DNA of 64,000 nucleotides from Geminisphaera colitermitum TAV2 (lineage in GTDB: Bacteria; Verrucomicrobiota; Verrucomicrobiia; Opitutales; Opitutaceae), in assembly GCF_000171235.2 (NCBI RefSeq), contig NZ_ABEA03000157.1, positions 1 through 64,000 on the forward strand, given 5' to 3'. A model generated the notes under the pieces. That model was not told the origin of the DNA and ran no database searches. It saw only the letters and a program-made list of their open reading frames with translations. Below, in pieces: positions 44,392 to 53,162 of the stretch (position 1 is its first letter; each line of letters starts with the position of its first letter). Both the position numbers and the translations under genes were made by a program.

Positions 44392-46650
44392 ATGACCGTT
44401 CGCATTCCCAAACTATTTTTCTCTAGTGTGATTTTGTCGTTTGCTGCCACGACATGCTCCGGGATTGCAGCCACTGCGCTTGACGATGCGCTCAACGATG
44501 CCGATGGCGCTGCGACTGCAACTGAATCTGCCGCCACCGCGAAGTCAGAGCAGATTGTTTTTACCACGAGCGAGGATTACATTCCCGTCAAGGGACCGAG
44601 GCGCGTCAAAAAGGGAGGCATTTTCGATTTTTCCACCAAACCGTGGATCTTCGATGCGCCCGCCGGCAAACACGGATTCATTCGCGCTGTTGGCGAGCAT
44701 TTTGAGTTTGAGAATCGCCCCGGAAAGCCAGTCCGTTTTAACGGTCTCAACCTGATGGATGTGCCGTCCGCCGACAGTGCTTTGGTAGAATCCGATGCCG
44801 ACGCGATGGCTGAAGCCGGCTACAACTTGCTTCGACTTCATCATTTCGACGACTGGATTGCCGACTACAAGGCGTCCGACCCCAAACGCTATCATTCCGG
44901 AGAACTCGATCCCGTGAATCTCGATCGCCTTGATCGTATTGTGGCTGCCTGCAAAAAACGAGGCATCTATACAACGCTCGATTTTTATACGATCCGCCGT
45001 ATCCGAAGGGCTCATTTCCCCGATTATCCAGGAACAACCGACGAGAAGTTCAACCGTCTGGAATACAAGGCGCTGGTCTGGGTTGACGAACGCACAGCCG
45101 ACGATTTTTGGGCATTTGCCGAGAATCTCATGAACCACGTCAATCCTTATACCGGTCTCGCGTGGAAAGACGATCCGGCCATCGTCTTTATCAGTCTGAT
45201 CAACGAGGGCCCCATGACGAAGTTGCCCGGCGTCACACCAACGGTGCAGGCGATGTTCGACCGGAAATTTGACGAATGGGCTGCCAAGCGTGGCTATGAA
45301 AACACTCCCGAATTACGCAAGGAACGACATCGGCAGTTCATCACGGAGTTTTACAATGAGACCTACGCGCGTTTTGTCCGGAGCGCCCGTGACATTGGTA
45401 TCCGGGTTCCGCTCACAGACCAGAATCTCGACACCTTGCGGTATGAGACGATTTTGCAACGTCGCCAGTTTGATTACATTGATCTCCATGCCTACGGATG
45501 GCACCCTACATCGCTCGATAAAAATTTCAGATGGCATGAAAACAAGGCCGCTTTGAAAGTAGGCGCGGTCAGCACCATCAAGGCGTATTACAGTGGAGGG
45601 CCGATGTCGATACTCGCTTCGGGACGTCACTATGGGAAGCCGTTTGTTGTTAGCGAATGGGAATACTGCATGCCTGCCGAATCCGCCCAGGAAGGCACAT
45701 TGCTCATGGCGTCATATGCCGCCGCGCAAAATTGGAACGGATTGGTGCGTTTTGGCCTCGGTCACGGTTTTTCGCGCGGTAATTTCGAAACCGTCAAGCC
45801 ACGAGCGATCCTTGCAATCGCCAATCCGCAGACAGCACTCGCCGAAAGAATGACGTCTCTGCTCTTCCTGCGCGGCGACGTTCTCCCCTCCGTGGATAAT
45901 TATCCGATTCTGATGCCGCTTGATTATGCGGAGGAGCTAAAAGCAGAGAAAGTCTGGCCAGAAAATCTCCGTCGCATCGGTTTGTTGGGCCGCACCGGTA
46001 TCCTGTTTTTCGATCCGAAAAAACCGGAGGCTGTCGCGTCTATGCTCCCTCCGAACACGAAAGGCGTTTTCCAGATAGGCTCCACTCCGGTCGTCACGAA
46101 CGGCGTGCCTGTCTATACCGATACCACAGTCAGGCTGGGACTGAATCTTCCGCGCAATCCTGCCGTAAACGACACGGGGGAACTTACGCTTGATCGCGAC
46201 TTGGGCGTCTTTTCTGTTGTCACTCCACGCAGCGAAGGATTTGCCGTGCCGGAAGGGCAGGAGGTAAAAGGCGCGTTTGCCACGGCCAAAAGCAAAAAAT
46301 CTTTTGCCACGGTATTCGTCTCCGCAATGGATGAAAAACCGCTGAGTACGAGCGAATCTTATTTGATCCTCCACCTGACCGGTAGCAAGGGGGAGGGAAT
46401 GCGCTTCAGAAACGACGAGTTGGCGATTCTCGACGAATGGGGAAATGCACCGCTTTTGGCCCACCGCGGCGAAGTTGAATTCACATTCAACCGTAATTTT
46501 CCTGAAGAAGGTTTTGTTCTCTACGCTCTCAGTTTTTCGGGCGAACGGCTCTTCCGTGTTGCCATGGAAACACAGAATGGGCGCTCACGATTTACCGCCA
46601 AAAACACATCAGACGGACATGTCATCGCCGCCTACGAACTCGCACGATGA
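44392..46650 (+). CDS. secreted GH-A clan glycoside hydrolase (GH5-like)
   Basis: 752 residues with signal peptide (LFFSSVILSFAATTCSGIAA). A TIM barrel at ~85-450: GYNLLRLHHFDDW (strand 2), KKRGIYTTLDFYTI, AIVFISLINEGPMTK (acid/base Glu ~271), FDYIDLHAYGWHP, KPFVVSEWEYCMP (nucleophile Glu ~423) and WNGLVRFGLGHGF. The C-terminal ~300 residues are beta-rich. Clan GH-A is clear from the two Glu motifs; the exact family is not. Next to a GH10 xylanase, 88 bases apart. Confidence 0.82.
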   Translation: MTVRIPKLFFSSVILSFAATTCSGIAATALDDALNDADGAATATESAATAKSEQIVFTTSEDYIPVKGPRRVKKGGIFDFSTKPWIFDAPAGKHGFIRAVGEHFEFENRPGKPVRFNGLNLMDVPSADSALVESDADAMAEAGYNLLRLHHFDDWIADYKASDPKRYHSGELDPVNLDRLDRIVAACKKRGIYTTLDFYTIRRIRRAHFPDYPGTTDEKFNRLEYKALVWVDERTADDFWAFAENLMNHVNPYTGLAWKDDPAIVFISLINEGPMTKLPGVTPTVQAMFDRKFDEWAAKRGYENTPELRKERHRQFITEFYNETYARFVRSARDIGIRVPLTDQNLDTLRYETILQRRQFDYIDLHAYGWHPTSLDKNFRWHENKAALKVGAVSTIKAYYSGGPMSILASGRHYGKPFVVSEWEYCMPAESAQEGTLLMASYAAAQNWNGLVRFGLGHGFSRGNFETVKPRAILAIANPQTALAERMTSLLFLRGDVLPSVDNYPILMPLDYAEELKAEKVWPENLRRIGLLGRTGILFFDPKKPEAVASMLPPNTKGVFQIGSTPVVTNGVPVYTDTTVRLGLNLPRNPAVNDTGELTLDRDLGVFSVVTPRSEGFAVPEGQEVKGAFATAKSKKSFATVFVSAMDEKPLSTSESYLILHLTGSKGEGMRFRNDELAILDEWGNAPLLAHRGEVEFTFNRNFPEEGFVLYALSFSGERLFRVAMETQNGRSRFTAKNTSDGHVIAAYELAR

Positions 46651-46738
46651 TACATGTTGAAAAACAGAACACCAAAACCTCATAAGTTGCTTTATCCCGC
46701 ACCGACCAATCACGGCAATTTTCAACAATCTGAAAGAT

Positions 46739-48253
46739 ATGGCTACCGCTGAAAAAGTCATTGAGACCGTCATCAAAAATCCTGGCCTCGTAATGAGCGA
46801 TGCTTACCTGAAACTATGGAAGGCGGAGTATGAAAAGATCGACGCCGACATTGAGGCAAATCGCAAGGCAGACGCTCTTGTTTGCTTGGGTGATAAAATC
46901 GCTCCCGGCACAGAAGTTCGCGTCGAACAGGTGTCGCATGAATTCGTTTTCGGCGCGCATATTTTCAACTTCGACCAGTTGGGAAGCGATGAGTGCAATG
47001 CTCGTTACAAGGAACTTTACGGCACACTCTTCAACTCGGCGACAATTGCTTTTTATTGGAAGTGTTTTGAACCGGAAGAGGGGACGCCGCGCTTCAAGGC
47101 GAAGTATGAGGATACGGCGGAGTTTTGGAATTCGATCAAAGAACCGAAACGGCAACCACACTGGCGGCGTCCGGCAACCGATCCCGTGGTGGAGTTTTGC
47201 GAGAGCAAGGGCATCCGCATGCATGGGCACACTCTCGTATGGGGCAATGCCCAATGGCACATGCCAGACTGGGTGTTTGAGAAAATTCCCGAGTCGTATC
47301 GAAAAAACGCCCGTCCGCCGGAAAACCCCAGCGTCACTCCGCGCATCGAATTATTCGATTCGATGACACCTGCCCAGATTGAAAAATTGCTGCCCGGCTT
47401 CACCAACGAGGTGAACACACTCATGACGCGACGGATCATTGAAATCGCCCTGCGCTACAAAGGCCGCCTGCACAGTTGGGACATCGTCAATGAAAGCGCA
47501 ACCGACTTCGGACTCGGCTTGCACATCGCAGGCGATGGTCTTTGTAAAAGTGGCAATGGACTTATGCCCGGCGACTATGCCTGCCGCTCGTTCAAAATCG
47601 CCGAGAGCGCTTTCCCAAAAAAAGTTTTCCTCAACATCAACGATTACAACCTTGGGGAGGATTATTTGCGGCAGGTGCAGGATTTGCAGACACGCGGCTG
47701 CAAGATTGATGTCATGGGAGCGCAGATGCACATCTTCAATCCGCAACAGTGCAAGGACATCGCCGATGGCAATAGTGATGAGAAGACCGATGCCAAAGTT
47801 CGTCCTGACAAGATTCGCGCCACCATTGAACGCCTGGCCACGGCGGGAGTCCCCATTCACATGAGTGAAATCACCATTTCCGCACCGACCACCACCGCAG
47901 GTGAGGAACAGGGCCGGTTGATTCAGGCGATTATCGCGAGAAACTTGTATCGCCTATGGTTCAGCCTGAAGCCGGTGATGGGCATCACTTGGTGGAACGT
48001 CGTTGATGATTGCGGCGCGCCCGGCGAGCCGTCCGTATCCGGTCTGTTCACACGCGACATGAAGCCCAAGCCGGCGCATGATGTCCTCAAACACCTCATT
48101 CATGACGAGTGGAAAACACGGCTCACCGTCCGTGCCGGAGCGGATGGGACGGTGCATTTTCGTGGGTTTCGAGGCGGATACAAATTGACGTGGCAGGATG
48201 ATTCCGGACGCACGCACGTCACCCCTTATATTTTGGGCACGGAGTGCAAATGA
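46739..48253 (+). CDS. GH10 endo-1,4-beta-xylanase, without signal peptide
   Basis: 504 residues. GH10 signatures: HEFVFGAHIFNFDQLGSD, GIRMHGHTLVWGNAQWHMPDW, LHSWDIVNESATDFG (acid/base Glu ~252), LNINDYNLGED, GCKIDVMGAQMHIF, IHMSEITISAP (nucleophile Glu ~376) and GITWWNVVDDCG. The N-terminus (MATAEKVIETVIKN) is not a signal peptide, so it may act on imported xylo-oligosaccharides, like intracellular GH10 enzymes. The C-terminal ~60 residues form a small beta unit. A strong bidirectional terminator lies at 48443-48480. Confidence 0.93.
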   Translation: MATAEKVIETVIKNPGLVMSDAYLKLWKAEYEKIDADIEANRKADALVCLGDKIAPGTEVRVEQVSHEFVFGAHIFNFDQLGSDECNARYKELYGTLFNSATIAFYWKCFEPEEGTPRFKAKYEDTAEFWNSIKEPKRQPHWRRPATDPVVEFCESKGIRMHGHTLVWGNAQWHMPDWVFEKIPESYRKNARPPENPSVTPRIELFDSMTPAQIEKLLPGFTNEVNTLMTRRIIEIALRYKGRLHSWDIVNESATDFGLGLHIAGDGLCKSGNGLMPGDYACRSFKIAESAFPKKVFLNINDYNLGEDYLRQVQDLQTRGCKIDVMGAQMHIFNPQQCKDIADGNSDEKTDAKVRPDKIRATIERLATAGVPIHMSEITISAPTTTAGEEQGRLIQAIIARNLYRLWFSLKPVMGITWWNVVDDCGAPGEPSVSGLFTRDMKPKPAHDVLKHLIHDEWKTRLTVRAGADGTVHFRGFRGGYKLTWQDDSGRTHVTPYILGTECK

Positions 48254-48296
48254 GTTTTTCAATTTCTGAAAACAGAATTGTGATTATATAACTGAA

Positions 48297-48428
48297 GTTA
48301 CGCGGCAGGAGCGGCGGCGTCCCCGCCGCCGGACGGACCGGCAGGTCCGCCAAAATAAAGCACTTGTGTTATTCGGGCGCGCTGTCGCGCGTCGGGCGGC
48401 GGGGACGCCGCCCCTCCTGCCGCGTAAC
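48297..48428. repeat. 34-bp inverted repeat (one mismatch)
   Basis: Left arm 48297-48330 begins GTTACGCGGCAGGAGCGG, right arm 48395-48428 is its complement with one mismatch. Intergenic, after the xylanase gene. Confidence 0.85.
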
Positions 48429-48442
48429 ATCAGTTAAAAAGA

Positions 48443-48480
48443 AAGAGAGGGGGACGAAATTTTCGTCCCCCTCTCTTCTT
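48443..48480. terminator. bidirectional intrinsic terminator
   Basis: GAGAGGGGGACGAAA pairs with TTTCGTCCCCCTCTC, with T-rich sequence on both sides; serves the xylanase (+) and the PEP-CTERM gene (-). Confidence 0.85.
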
Positions 48481-48521
48481 TTTGAAAACGTCTGACGACG
48501 ATCCGTGATCTCACCACGCAG

Positions 48522-49253
48522 TCACATTTGTTTGCGAATACGACGACGATAAAGGGCAATGGCTCCTATCGTCACCACACCGAACGCCAACCCGATGCTG
48601 GCCGGCTCGGGCACGGCGATTGCGGTGATTTGAAGATTATCGACACGCAGCGATGAGCCGGAAGGAATATCGGCAAACGACCAGCGCAACGTCACCGACG
48701 ACTGATTATTGATGGCAACGAGACTTGAAAGATCCAGTGACCAGACCGAGTAGCCCGTTCCGGTTGAGAAAGACGCAAGCGAGAGTCCCGATGAACCCCA
48801 GCCCGAACCCGTGTCATATTGCAAATTAGAGAACGACGTCAGTCCGCCGGTGTAGGAGCGGAGATCCATGCGAACCTGCAAGGAAGACAGTCCTGTTGTA
48901 TCCAGTGTGACACTGAAGGAATTTCCCGTGGAGCCGCTGTTCCACGCCAATGAATGTCCTGGCGTGCTTCCCGTTCCGCTGCCCGACCATGTTGTGCCAT
49001 CGAATGCCTGAAACGAAGCGGCACCGCCGTTGTTTCCGCCCGAAGTAATGTTTGAACCCGTATAGGAAAGCGTTGGGATGGTTTGAAACGTCGAGGCTGT
49101 CACGATGCTGGTAAATGTCCCCCCGGTTCCGTTTTGAGTGGTTTGGAAACTCCAGAATGCAGCGGTTGACTGAGCTTGGATTCCACTGACGGCGACCAGT
49201 GCGAGCGCAAGCGCTCCTGCGATTTTGTGGGTGTAGGATGTTTGAGATTTCAT
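48522..49253 (-). CDS. PEP-CTERM sorting-domain protein
   Basis: 243 residues from ATG 49253: signal peptide (AGALALALVAVSGIQAQ, cleavage near 25), beta-rich Ser/Thr/Gly-rich middle, and AVPEPASIGLAFGVVTIGAIALYRRRIRKQM tail. The middle resembles the other PEP-CTERM proteins in composition only. It shares an intergenic region, and the dyad at 49349, with the divergent esterase gene, so it may be under the local LacI repressor. ATG 49253 is preferred to the open frame up to 49310. Confidence 0.87.
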   Translation of the reverse strand: MKSQTSYTHKIAGALALALVAVSGIQAQSTAAFWSFQTTQNGTGGTFTSIVTASTFQTIPTLSYTGSNITSGGNNGGAASFQAFDGTTWSGSGTGSTPGHSLAWNSGSTGNSFSVTLDTTGLSSLQVRMDLRSYTGGLTSFSNLQYDTGSGWGSSGLSLASFSTGTGYSVWSLDLSSLVAINNQSSVTLRWSFADIPSGSSLRVDNLQITAIAVPEPASIGLAFGVVTIGAIALYRRRIRKQM

Positions 49254-49556
49254 GGTGGTTTTGGATGGATTGACTGTTAGCAGCTCCTTGGGAGCAGCAA
49301 CCGGTGACACAGCATCCGGCTGATCGGATAGAAGTCGATAGGTCGGTTACTCTAATCATAGAGTCATATCGTGACCGTCTCCTCACCGTCTTCCGGCCAT
49401 CCATATATTGACTGCGACAAAGGAGGGCGCTCAGGGCATTTGCCGTGGGCCAGCTCAAATATCGTCATTTGCATGTTGCGTATTAACCAGCTTGCTTGCC
49501 GCGATGGCATCGCTCCCGTTTTCTCTCGTGTTCGAAATCGTATGTTTTCCGCAACC
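49254..49556. other. divergent intergenic region with operator
   Basis: 303 bases between divergent genes. The dyad at 49349-49364 lies 96 bases from the PEP-CTERM start and 193 bases from the esterase start. The frame from 49371 to 49556 is open but has no signal; start 49557 is preferred. Confidence 0.6.
49349..49364. promoter_or_regulatory. LacI-type operator dyad
   Basis: ACTCTAATCATAGAGT, the exact complement of the site at 41428. Confidence 0.75.
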
Positions 49557-50405
49557 ATGAAACGCCTCCTCCCAATCGTCCTGCTCTTCTCCGTGGCATC
49601 CGCCGCCCTTGCCTCCCATGTGGAAGAGAAAAACGTCTCCTATCTGGAGGAAGCGGCCTTTGCCAAAGCGGATGCCTACCGGCAGGAGCAATGCCGCATG
49701 GACTTGTGGCTGCCGACCGGGAAACCCGGTTTCCCCACCCTCATCTGGTTGCACGGCGGAGGACTCACCAGCGGGAAACGTTTCATGCCGGTGCTCCGCG
49801 ACAAAGGCATCGGTCTGATCGCGGCCAGCTATCGCCTTTCGCCGAAAGTGGAGCATCCCGGCTATCTTGAGGATGCGGCTGCCATCACGGCTTGGACGCT
49901 CCGGCACATCGCGGAGCGCGGCGGCGATCCGAAAAAAATCTTTCTCGCCGGACATTCGGCAGGCGGCTACCTCGCCGCCATGGTCGGCATGGACCCGCAA
50001 TGGCTGGCCGCTCAAGGCGTTTCCAACCGCGACCTCGTCGGCCTCGTCCTCGTCAGCGCGCAGGTGACAACTCACTTCCTTGTCAAAAAATTGCGTGGCG
50101 ACACCCGTCCGGAATATCGTCCCATCATTGATGAATTCGCCCCGCTTTACCACGCGTCGAAGGACTTGCCCCCCGTTTGTCTCATTCTGGGTGATCGGAA
50201 AATCGAATACAAAAACCGCGTCGAGGAAAACAATCTGCTGGCTGCCAGCCTGCGCAATCTCGGCCATCCGATGGTCGAGTTTTACGAAATGGGAGGACTC
50301 ACTCACGGCAGCGTGGTGAGCGGTTCCTGGATCATCGTGCCGGATTTTTTGAAACGAGCGGTCGCGTGGCGCGCGGCGGACACGTCCTCCGCCCAGGGCC
50401 GTTGA
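49557..50405 (+). CDS. secreted alpha/beta-hydrolase (esterase)
   Basis: 282 residues with signal peptide (LLPIVLLFSVASAALAS, cleavage near 20). TLIWLHGGGLTSG is the oxyanion HGGG, IFLAGHSAGGYLAAMVG is the nucleophile Ser elbow, CLILGDRKIE the Asp region and MGGLTHGSV the His. This is the BD-FAE / hormone-sensitive-lipase-like type found with xylanases, so feruloyl or acetyl esterase action on plant polysaccharide is likely. Follows the operator dyad. Confidence 0.85.
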   Translation: MKRLLPIVLLFSVASAALASHVEEKNVSYLEEAAFAKADAYRQEQCRMDLWLPTGKPGFPTLIWLHGGGLTSGKRFMPVLRDKGIGLIAASYRLSPKVEHPGYLEDAAAITAWTLRHIAERGGDPKKIFLAGHSAGGYLAAMVGMDPQWLAAQGVSNRDLVGLVLVSAQVTTHFLVKKLRGDTRPEYRPIIDEFAPLYHASKDLPPVCLILGDRKIEYKNRVEENNLLAASLRNLGHPMVEFYEMGGLTHGSVVSGSWIIVPDFLKRAVAWRAADTSSAQGR

Positions 50406-50452
50406 CCCATGCTCGGCTTCATGGAAGTAAAATCTAAATGGCGCAAAGAGCC

Positions 50453-50479
50453 GTGGCGCGGGTGGAACGCCCGCGCCAC
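50453..50479. repeat. REP-like hairpin
   Basis: GTGGCGCGGG and CCCGCGCCAC with a 7-base loop; same word as the repeats at 58981-59111. Confidence 0.7.
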
Positions 50480-50577
50480 TTCAAGGCCGTCTGTGTAACA
50501 TCGGTTTATCAGTATCAGCGAACGAAGTCTGGACACTCCTTGGCCTGACCTGTCTGGCTTCCCGCTTGTCCTTCGTC

Positions 50578-52311
50578 ATGCCATCCTTTCCCTTGCGCAC
50601 GGTCACGTCTCTCAACGGTCTCTGGGACTTCGCGTTCCCGGGTCGCATCGACCTCGATGCGTTTTCGCCCGCATCCTTCCCCTCCGAAACGGAAAAAACG
50701 CCTGTCCCCTCGGCCTTCGACGCGCTCCCGGCACACGCGGGCAGGCGGGGCGCGGCGGTTTACCGGCGGCGCTTCACGGTGCCTGCCGGAAGGCGTGCGC
50801 GGCTGGAGTTTGGCGCGGTGTCGATGTGGTGCCGCGTGTGGATCGACGGCGTGGCGGTCGCGGAACACGCGTGTGGCTACGCGCCCTTCACTGTCGATGT
50901 GCCGGTGCGCACGGACTCGTCCGGCGAACGCGAACTCGTCGTGCTGGTGGACAACCGCTACGACTTCGCCCGCGTGCCGATGCATGAGGAGTATTTTGAT
51001 TTTTACCAATACGGGGGACTCCTGCGCGACGTGACGCTGCACCTGTTGCCCGTCGCGTCGGTCGAAGGCGGCGTGTTTATCGACCACGTGCAGACTCTCG
51101 TCGGCGAAGGTTATGCGGAGGGACGGTTCCAGTTGCGCGTGCACCTGTCCGGAAAAAGCATTCCGGCAAGTGTTGCGCTCGTCACGCAGATCGACGACAA
51201 CGAGCCGCGTGTCGCGGAAAATATCCCGGTGGACGCGGATGGCGTGGCGACGCTGCAACTTCAGGCGGGCGCGCCTCGTATCTGGTCGCCGGATACGCCG
51301 CATCTGCACCGCCTGACGGTGCGGCTGCCGGACAACGGCGACGCCTTGGAAATCCGTTTCGGACTGCGCCGCATCGAGGCGCGCTCCGGCAAACTCTGGC
51401 TCAACGGACAACCGCTCGTGTTGCGCGGCTACAACCGGCATGAGTGGCATCCGAATACCGGCCCCTGCACGCCAACGCTCCAGATGGTCGCCGACATCCA
51501 GCTCATGAAGGACCTGGGTTGCAATTTCGTGCGCGGTTCGCACTACCCGCAGGACCAGCGGTTCCTCGACTTGTGCGACGAGTTCGGGTTGCTCGTCTGG
51601 GAGGAAAATCTCGGGTGGGGACAGCGCGAGAAGACATTTGCCAGCACGAAGTGGCGCGCCGATCACGCACGGGCCTTGCGCGCGATGGTGCGCGCGAGTT
51701 GCAACCACCCGTGCGTCATAATCTGGGGTTTCCTCAACGAGGCCGGGACAAACGCCGATTACGTGCGCCCCGTCCTTGAAGAAACCACGAAGACGCTGCG
51801 CGCTCTCGATCCCTCGCGGCTGGTGAGCTACGCTTCGATGTATGGCAAGGTGGACAAACACTTCGATCTGGCCGACCTGATTGCGCTCAACATCTACCCT
51901 GGCTGGTACGGATGCGAAGGCGTGGAGCATCCGCTCGACTTGATTGCGCCGGCGATGCGCGAATTTTTCGCATCGATCGACGCGCGCGGTTTCGCGGACA
52001 AGCCCATCATGATTTCGGAGATCGGGGCCGAGGGGCTTTACGGATGGCGCGATGCGCACAACGACTTTTTCACCGAAGAGCATCAGGCCGAGTATATCCG
52101 CCGGGCCTGCGAGGAGGCGTTGTCCAATCCGCGCAGCAGCGGCATCGCGCTATGGCATTTCAGCGACGTGCGCACCTACGGCGGCGGCTGGTCTCTGAAA
52201 CGTCCGCGGGCGTTCAACAATAAAGGCACCTTCGACGAATACCGCCGTCCCAAGGCCGCGGCGCGCGTGGTGAAAGAAATTTTTCGGCAGTCATCCGGAG
52301 CCGGAAAATAA
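50578..52311 (+). CDS. GH2-family glycoside hydrolase
   Basis: 577 residues, cytoplasmic (no signal). Domain order: N-terminal sugar-binding jelly roll (SLNGLWDFAFPG, MWCRVWIDGVAVAEHACGYAPFTVDV), an immunoglobulin-like domain (~185-275), then a TIM barrel: LRGYNRHEWHPNTGP, NFVRGSHYPQDQRFLDLCDEFGLLVWEE, VIIWGFLNEAGTN (acid/base Glu ~387) and IMISEIGAEG (nucleophile Glu ~480). Either beta-glucuronidase, beta-galactosidase or beta-mannosidase activity is possible. Same strand as the esterase. ATG 50578 is chosen over TTG 50566. Confidence 0.9.
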   Translation: MPSFPLRTVTSLNGLWDFAFPGRIDLDAFSPASFPSETEKTPVPSAFDALPAHAGRRGAAVYRRRFTVPAGRRARLEFGAVSMWCRVWIDGVAVAEHACGYAPFTVDVPVRTDSSGERELVVLVDNRYDFARVPMHEEYFDFYQYGGLLRDVTLHLLPVASVEGGVFIDHVQTLVGEGYAEGRFQLRVHLSGKSIPASVALVTQIDDNEPRVAENIPVDADGVATLQLQAGAPRIWSPDTPHLHRLTVRLPDNGDALEIRFGLRRIEARSGKLWLNGQPLVLRGYNRHEWHPNTGPCTPTLQMVADIQLMKDLGCNFVRGSHYPQDQRFLDLCDEFGLLVWEENLGWGQREKTFASTKWRADHARALRAMVRASCNHPCVIIWGFLNEAGTNADYVRPVLEETTKTLRALDPSRLVSYASMYGKVDKHFDLADLIALNIYPGWYGCEGVEHPLDLIAPAMREFFASIDARGFADKPIMISEIGAEGLYGWRDAHNDFFTEEHQAEYIRRACEEALSNPRSSGIALWHFSDVRTYGGGWSLKRPRAFNNKGTFDEYRRPKAAARVVKEIFRQSSGAGK

Positions 52312-52374
52312 TAACCGGGCTTCCGACCCTTTACTTCAAACAGGCGTTAACTACGGTTTGTGCTCATTCGCAAC

Positions 52375-53103
52375 ATGAGCACACCGTCCGCCGCCGCATC
52401 CGCCACCGTCCCCCCCCCCCCCCCGCCATCCGATCTCGAAAAGGCCACGCCGCAGGAGCGTGTGCGTTGGGCGGTGGACACGTTTGGCGATGGGCTGGTG
52501 CTGACGACGAGCTTCGGCATCCAGGCGGCGGTCATGCTGCATCTCGTCACACGCATCGTCCCGGAGCTCCCCGTGGTGTTCATCGACACCGGCTACCTGT
52601 TTGCCGAGACCTACCGCTTCGCCGACCAGTTGACGGAGCGGCTCAGGCTCAATCTCAAGGTTTACCAGCCGCGCCTCACCGCCGCGTATCAAGAAGCCCG
52701 TTACGGCAAACGCTGGGAGCAAGGGATCGACGGGCTCAAAGCCTACAATTTCGACAACAAGGTGGAGCCCATGGATCGCGCCGTGCGCGACCTCGGCGCG
52801 CGCGCCTGGCTGGCGGGCCTGCGTCGTTCGCAGTCCGGCACGCGCGGGGCGCTCGGCGTCGTGCAGGAACAAAACAATATCACCAAAATCCACCCGATCA
52901 TCGACTGGGACAACCGCACGGTGCACCGCTACCTCACGGAAAACGACCTGCCGTATCACCCGCTCTGGGAACAAGGCTACGTCTCGGTCGGCGACTGGCA
53001 CAGCACCTCGAAACTCGAACCCGGCATGACCGAGGAACAGACGCGCTTCGGCGGTCTCAAGCGCGAGTGCGGTCTGCATGAAGAGTGGGGGAAGGGGAAT
53101 TAA
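52375..53103 (+). CDS. cysH: phosphoadenylyl-sulfate reductase (thioredoxin type)
   Basis: 242 residues. Reduces PAPS to sulfite in sulfate assimilation. Motifs: [17 protein letters not shown] (phosphate-binding loop), [32 protein letters not shown] and the catalytic KRECGLHEE (Cys ~231). The Fe-S cysteine pairs (CC...CxxC) of APS reductases are absent. An in-frame 15-C run (52410-52424) encodes PPPPPP near residue 15; a length change would abolish the protein. Other cys genes are not in the window. Confidence 0.92.
   Translation: MSTPSAAASATVPPPPPPSDLEKATPQERVRWAVDTFGDGLVLTTSFGIQAAVMLHLVTRIVPELPVVFIDTGYLFAETYRFADQLTERLRLNLKVYQPRLTAAYQEARYGKRWEQGIDGLKAYNFDNKVEPMDRAVRDLGARAWLAGLRRSQSGTRGALGVVQEQNNITKIHPIIDWDNRTVHRYLTENDLPYHPLWEQGYVSVGDWHSTSKLEPGMTEEQTRFGGLKRECGLHEEWGKGN
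52410..52424 (+). repeat. 15-C run in the 5' end of cysH
   Basis: In frame at the present length, within about 12-17 codons of the start. Confidence 0.9.
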
Positions 53104-53162
53104 CCACAGAGACACCGAGGCACAGAGAATCAATCCACGGAGAAGATCAGAAACCGCATGGA

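Noticed and set aside
52375-53103. APS reductase rather than PAPS reductase
   Set aside because: The paired Cys motifs that bind the [4Fe-4S] cluster of APS reductases are missing; only the catalytic ECGLH Cys is present.
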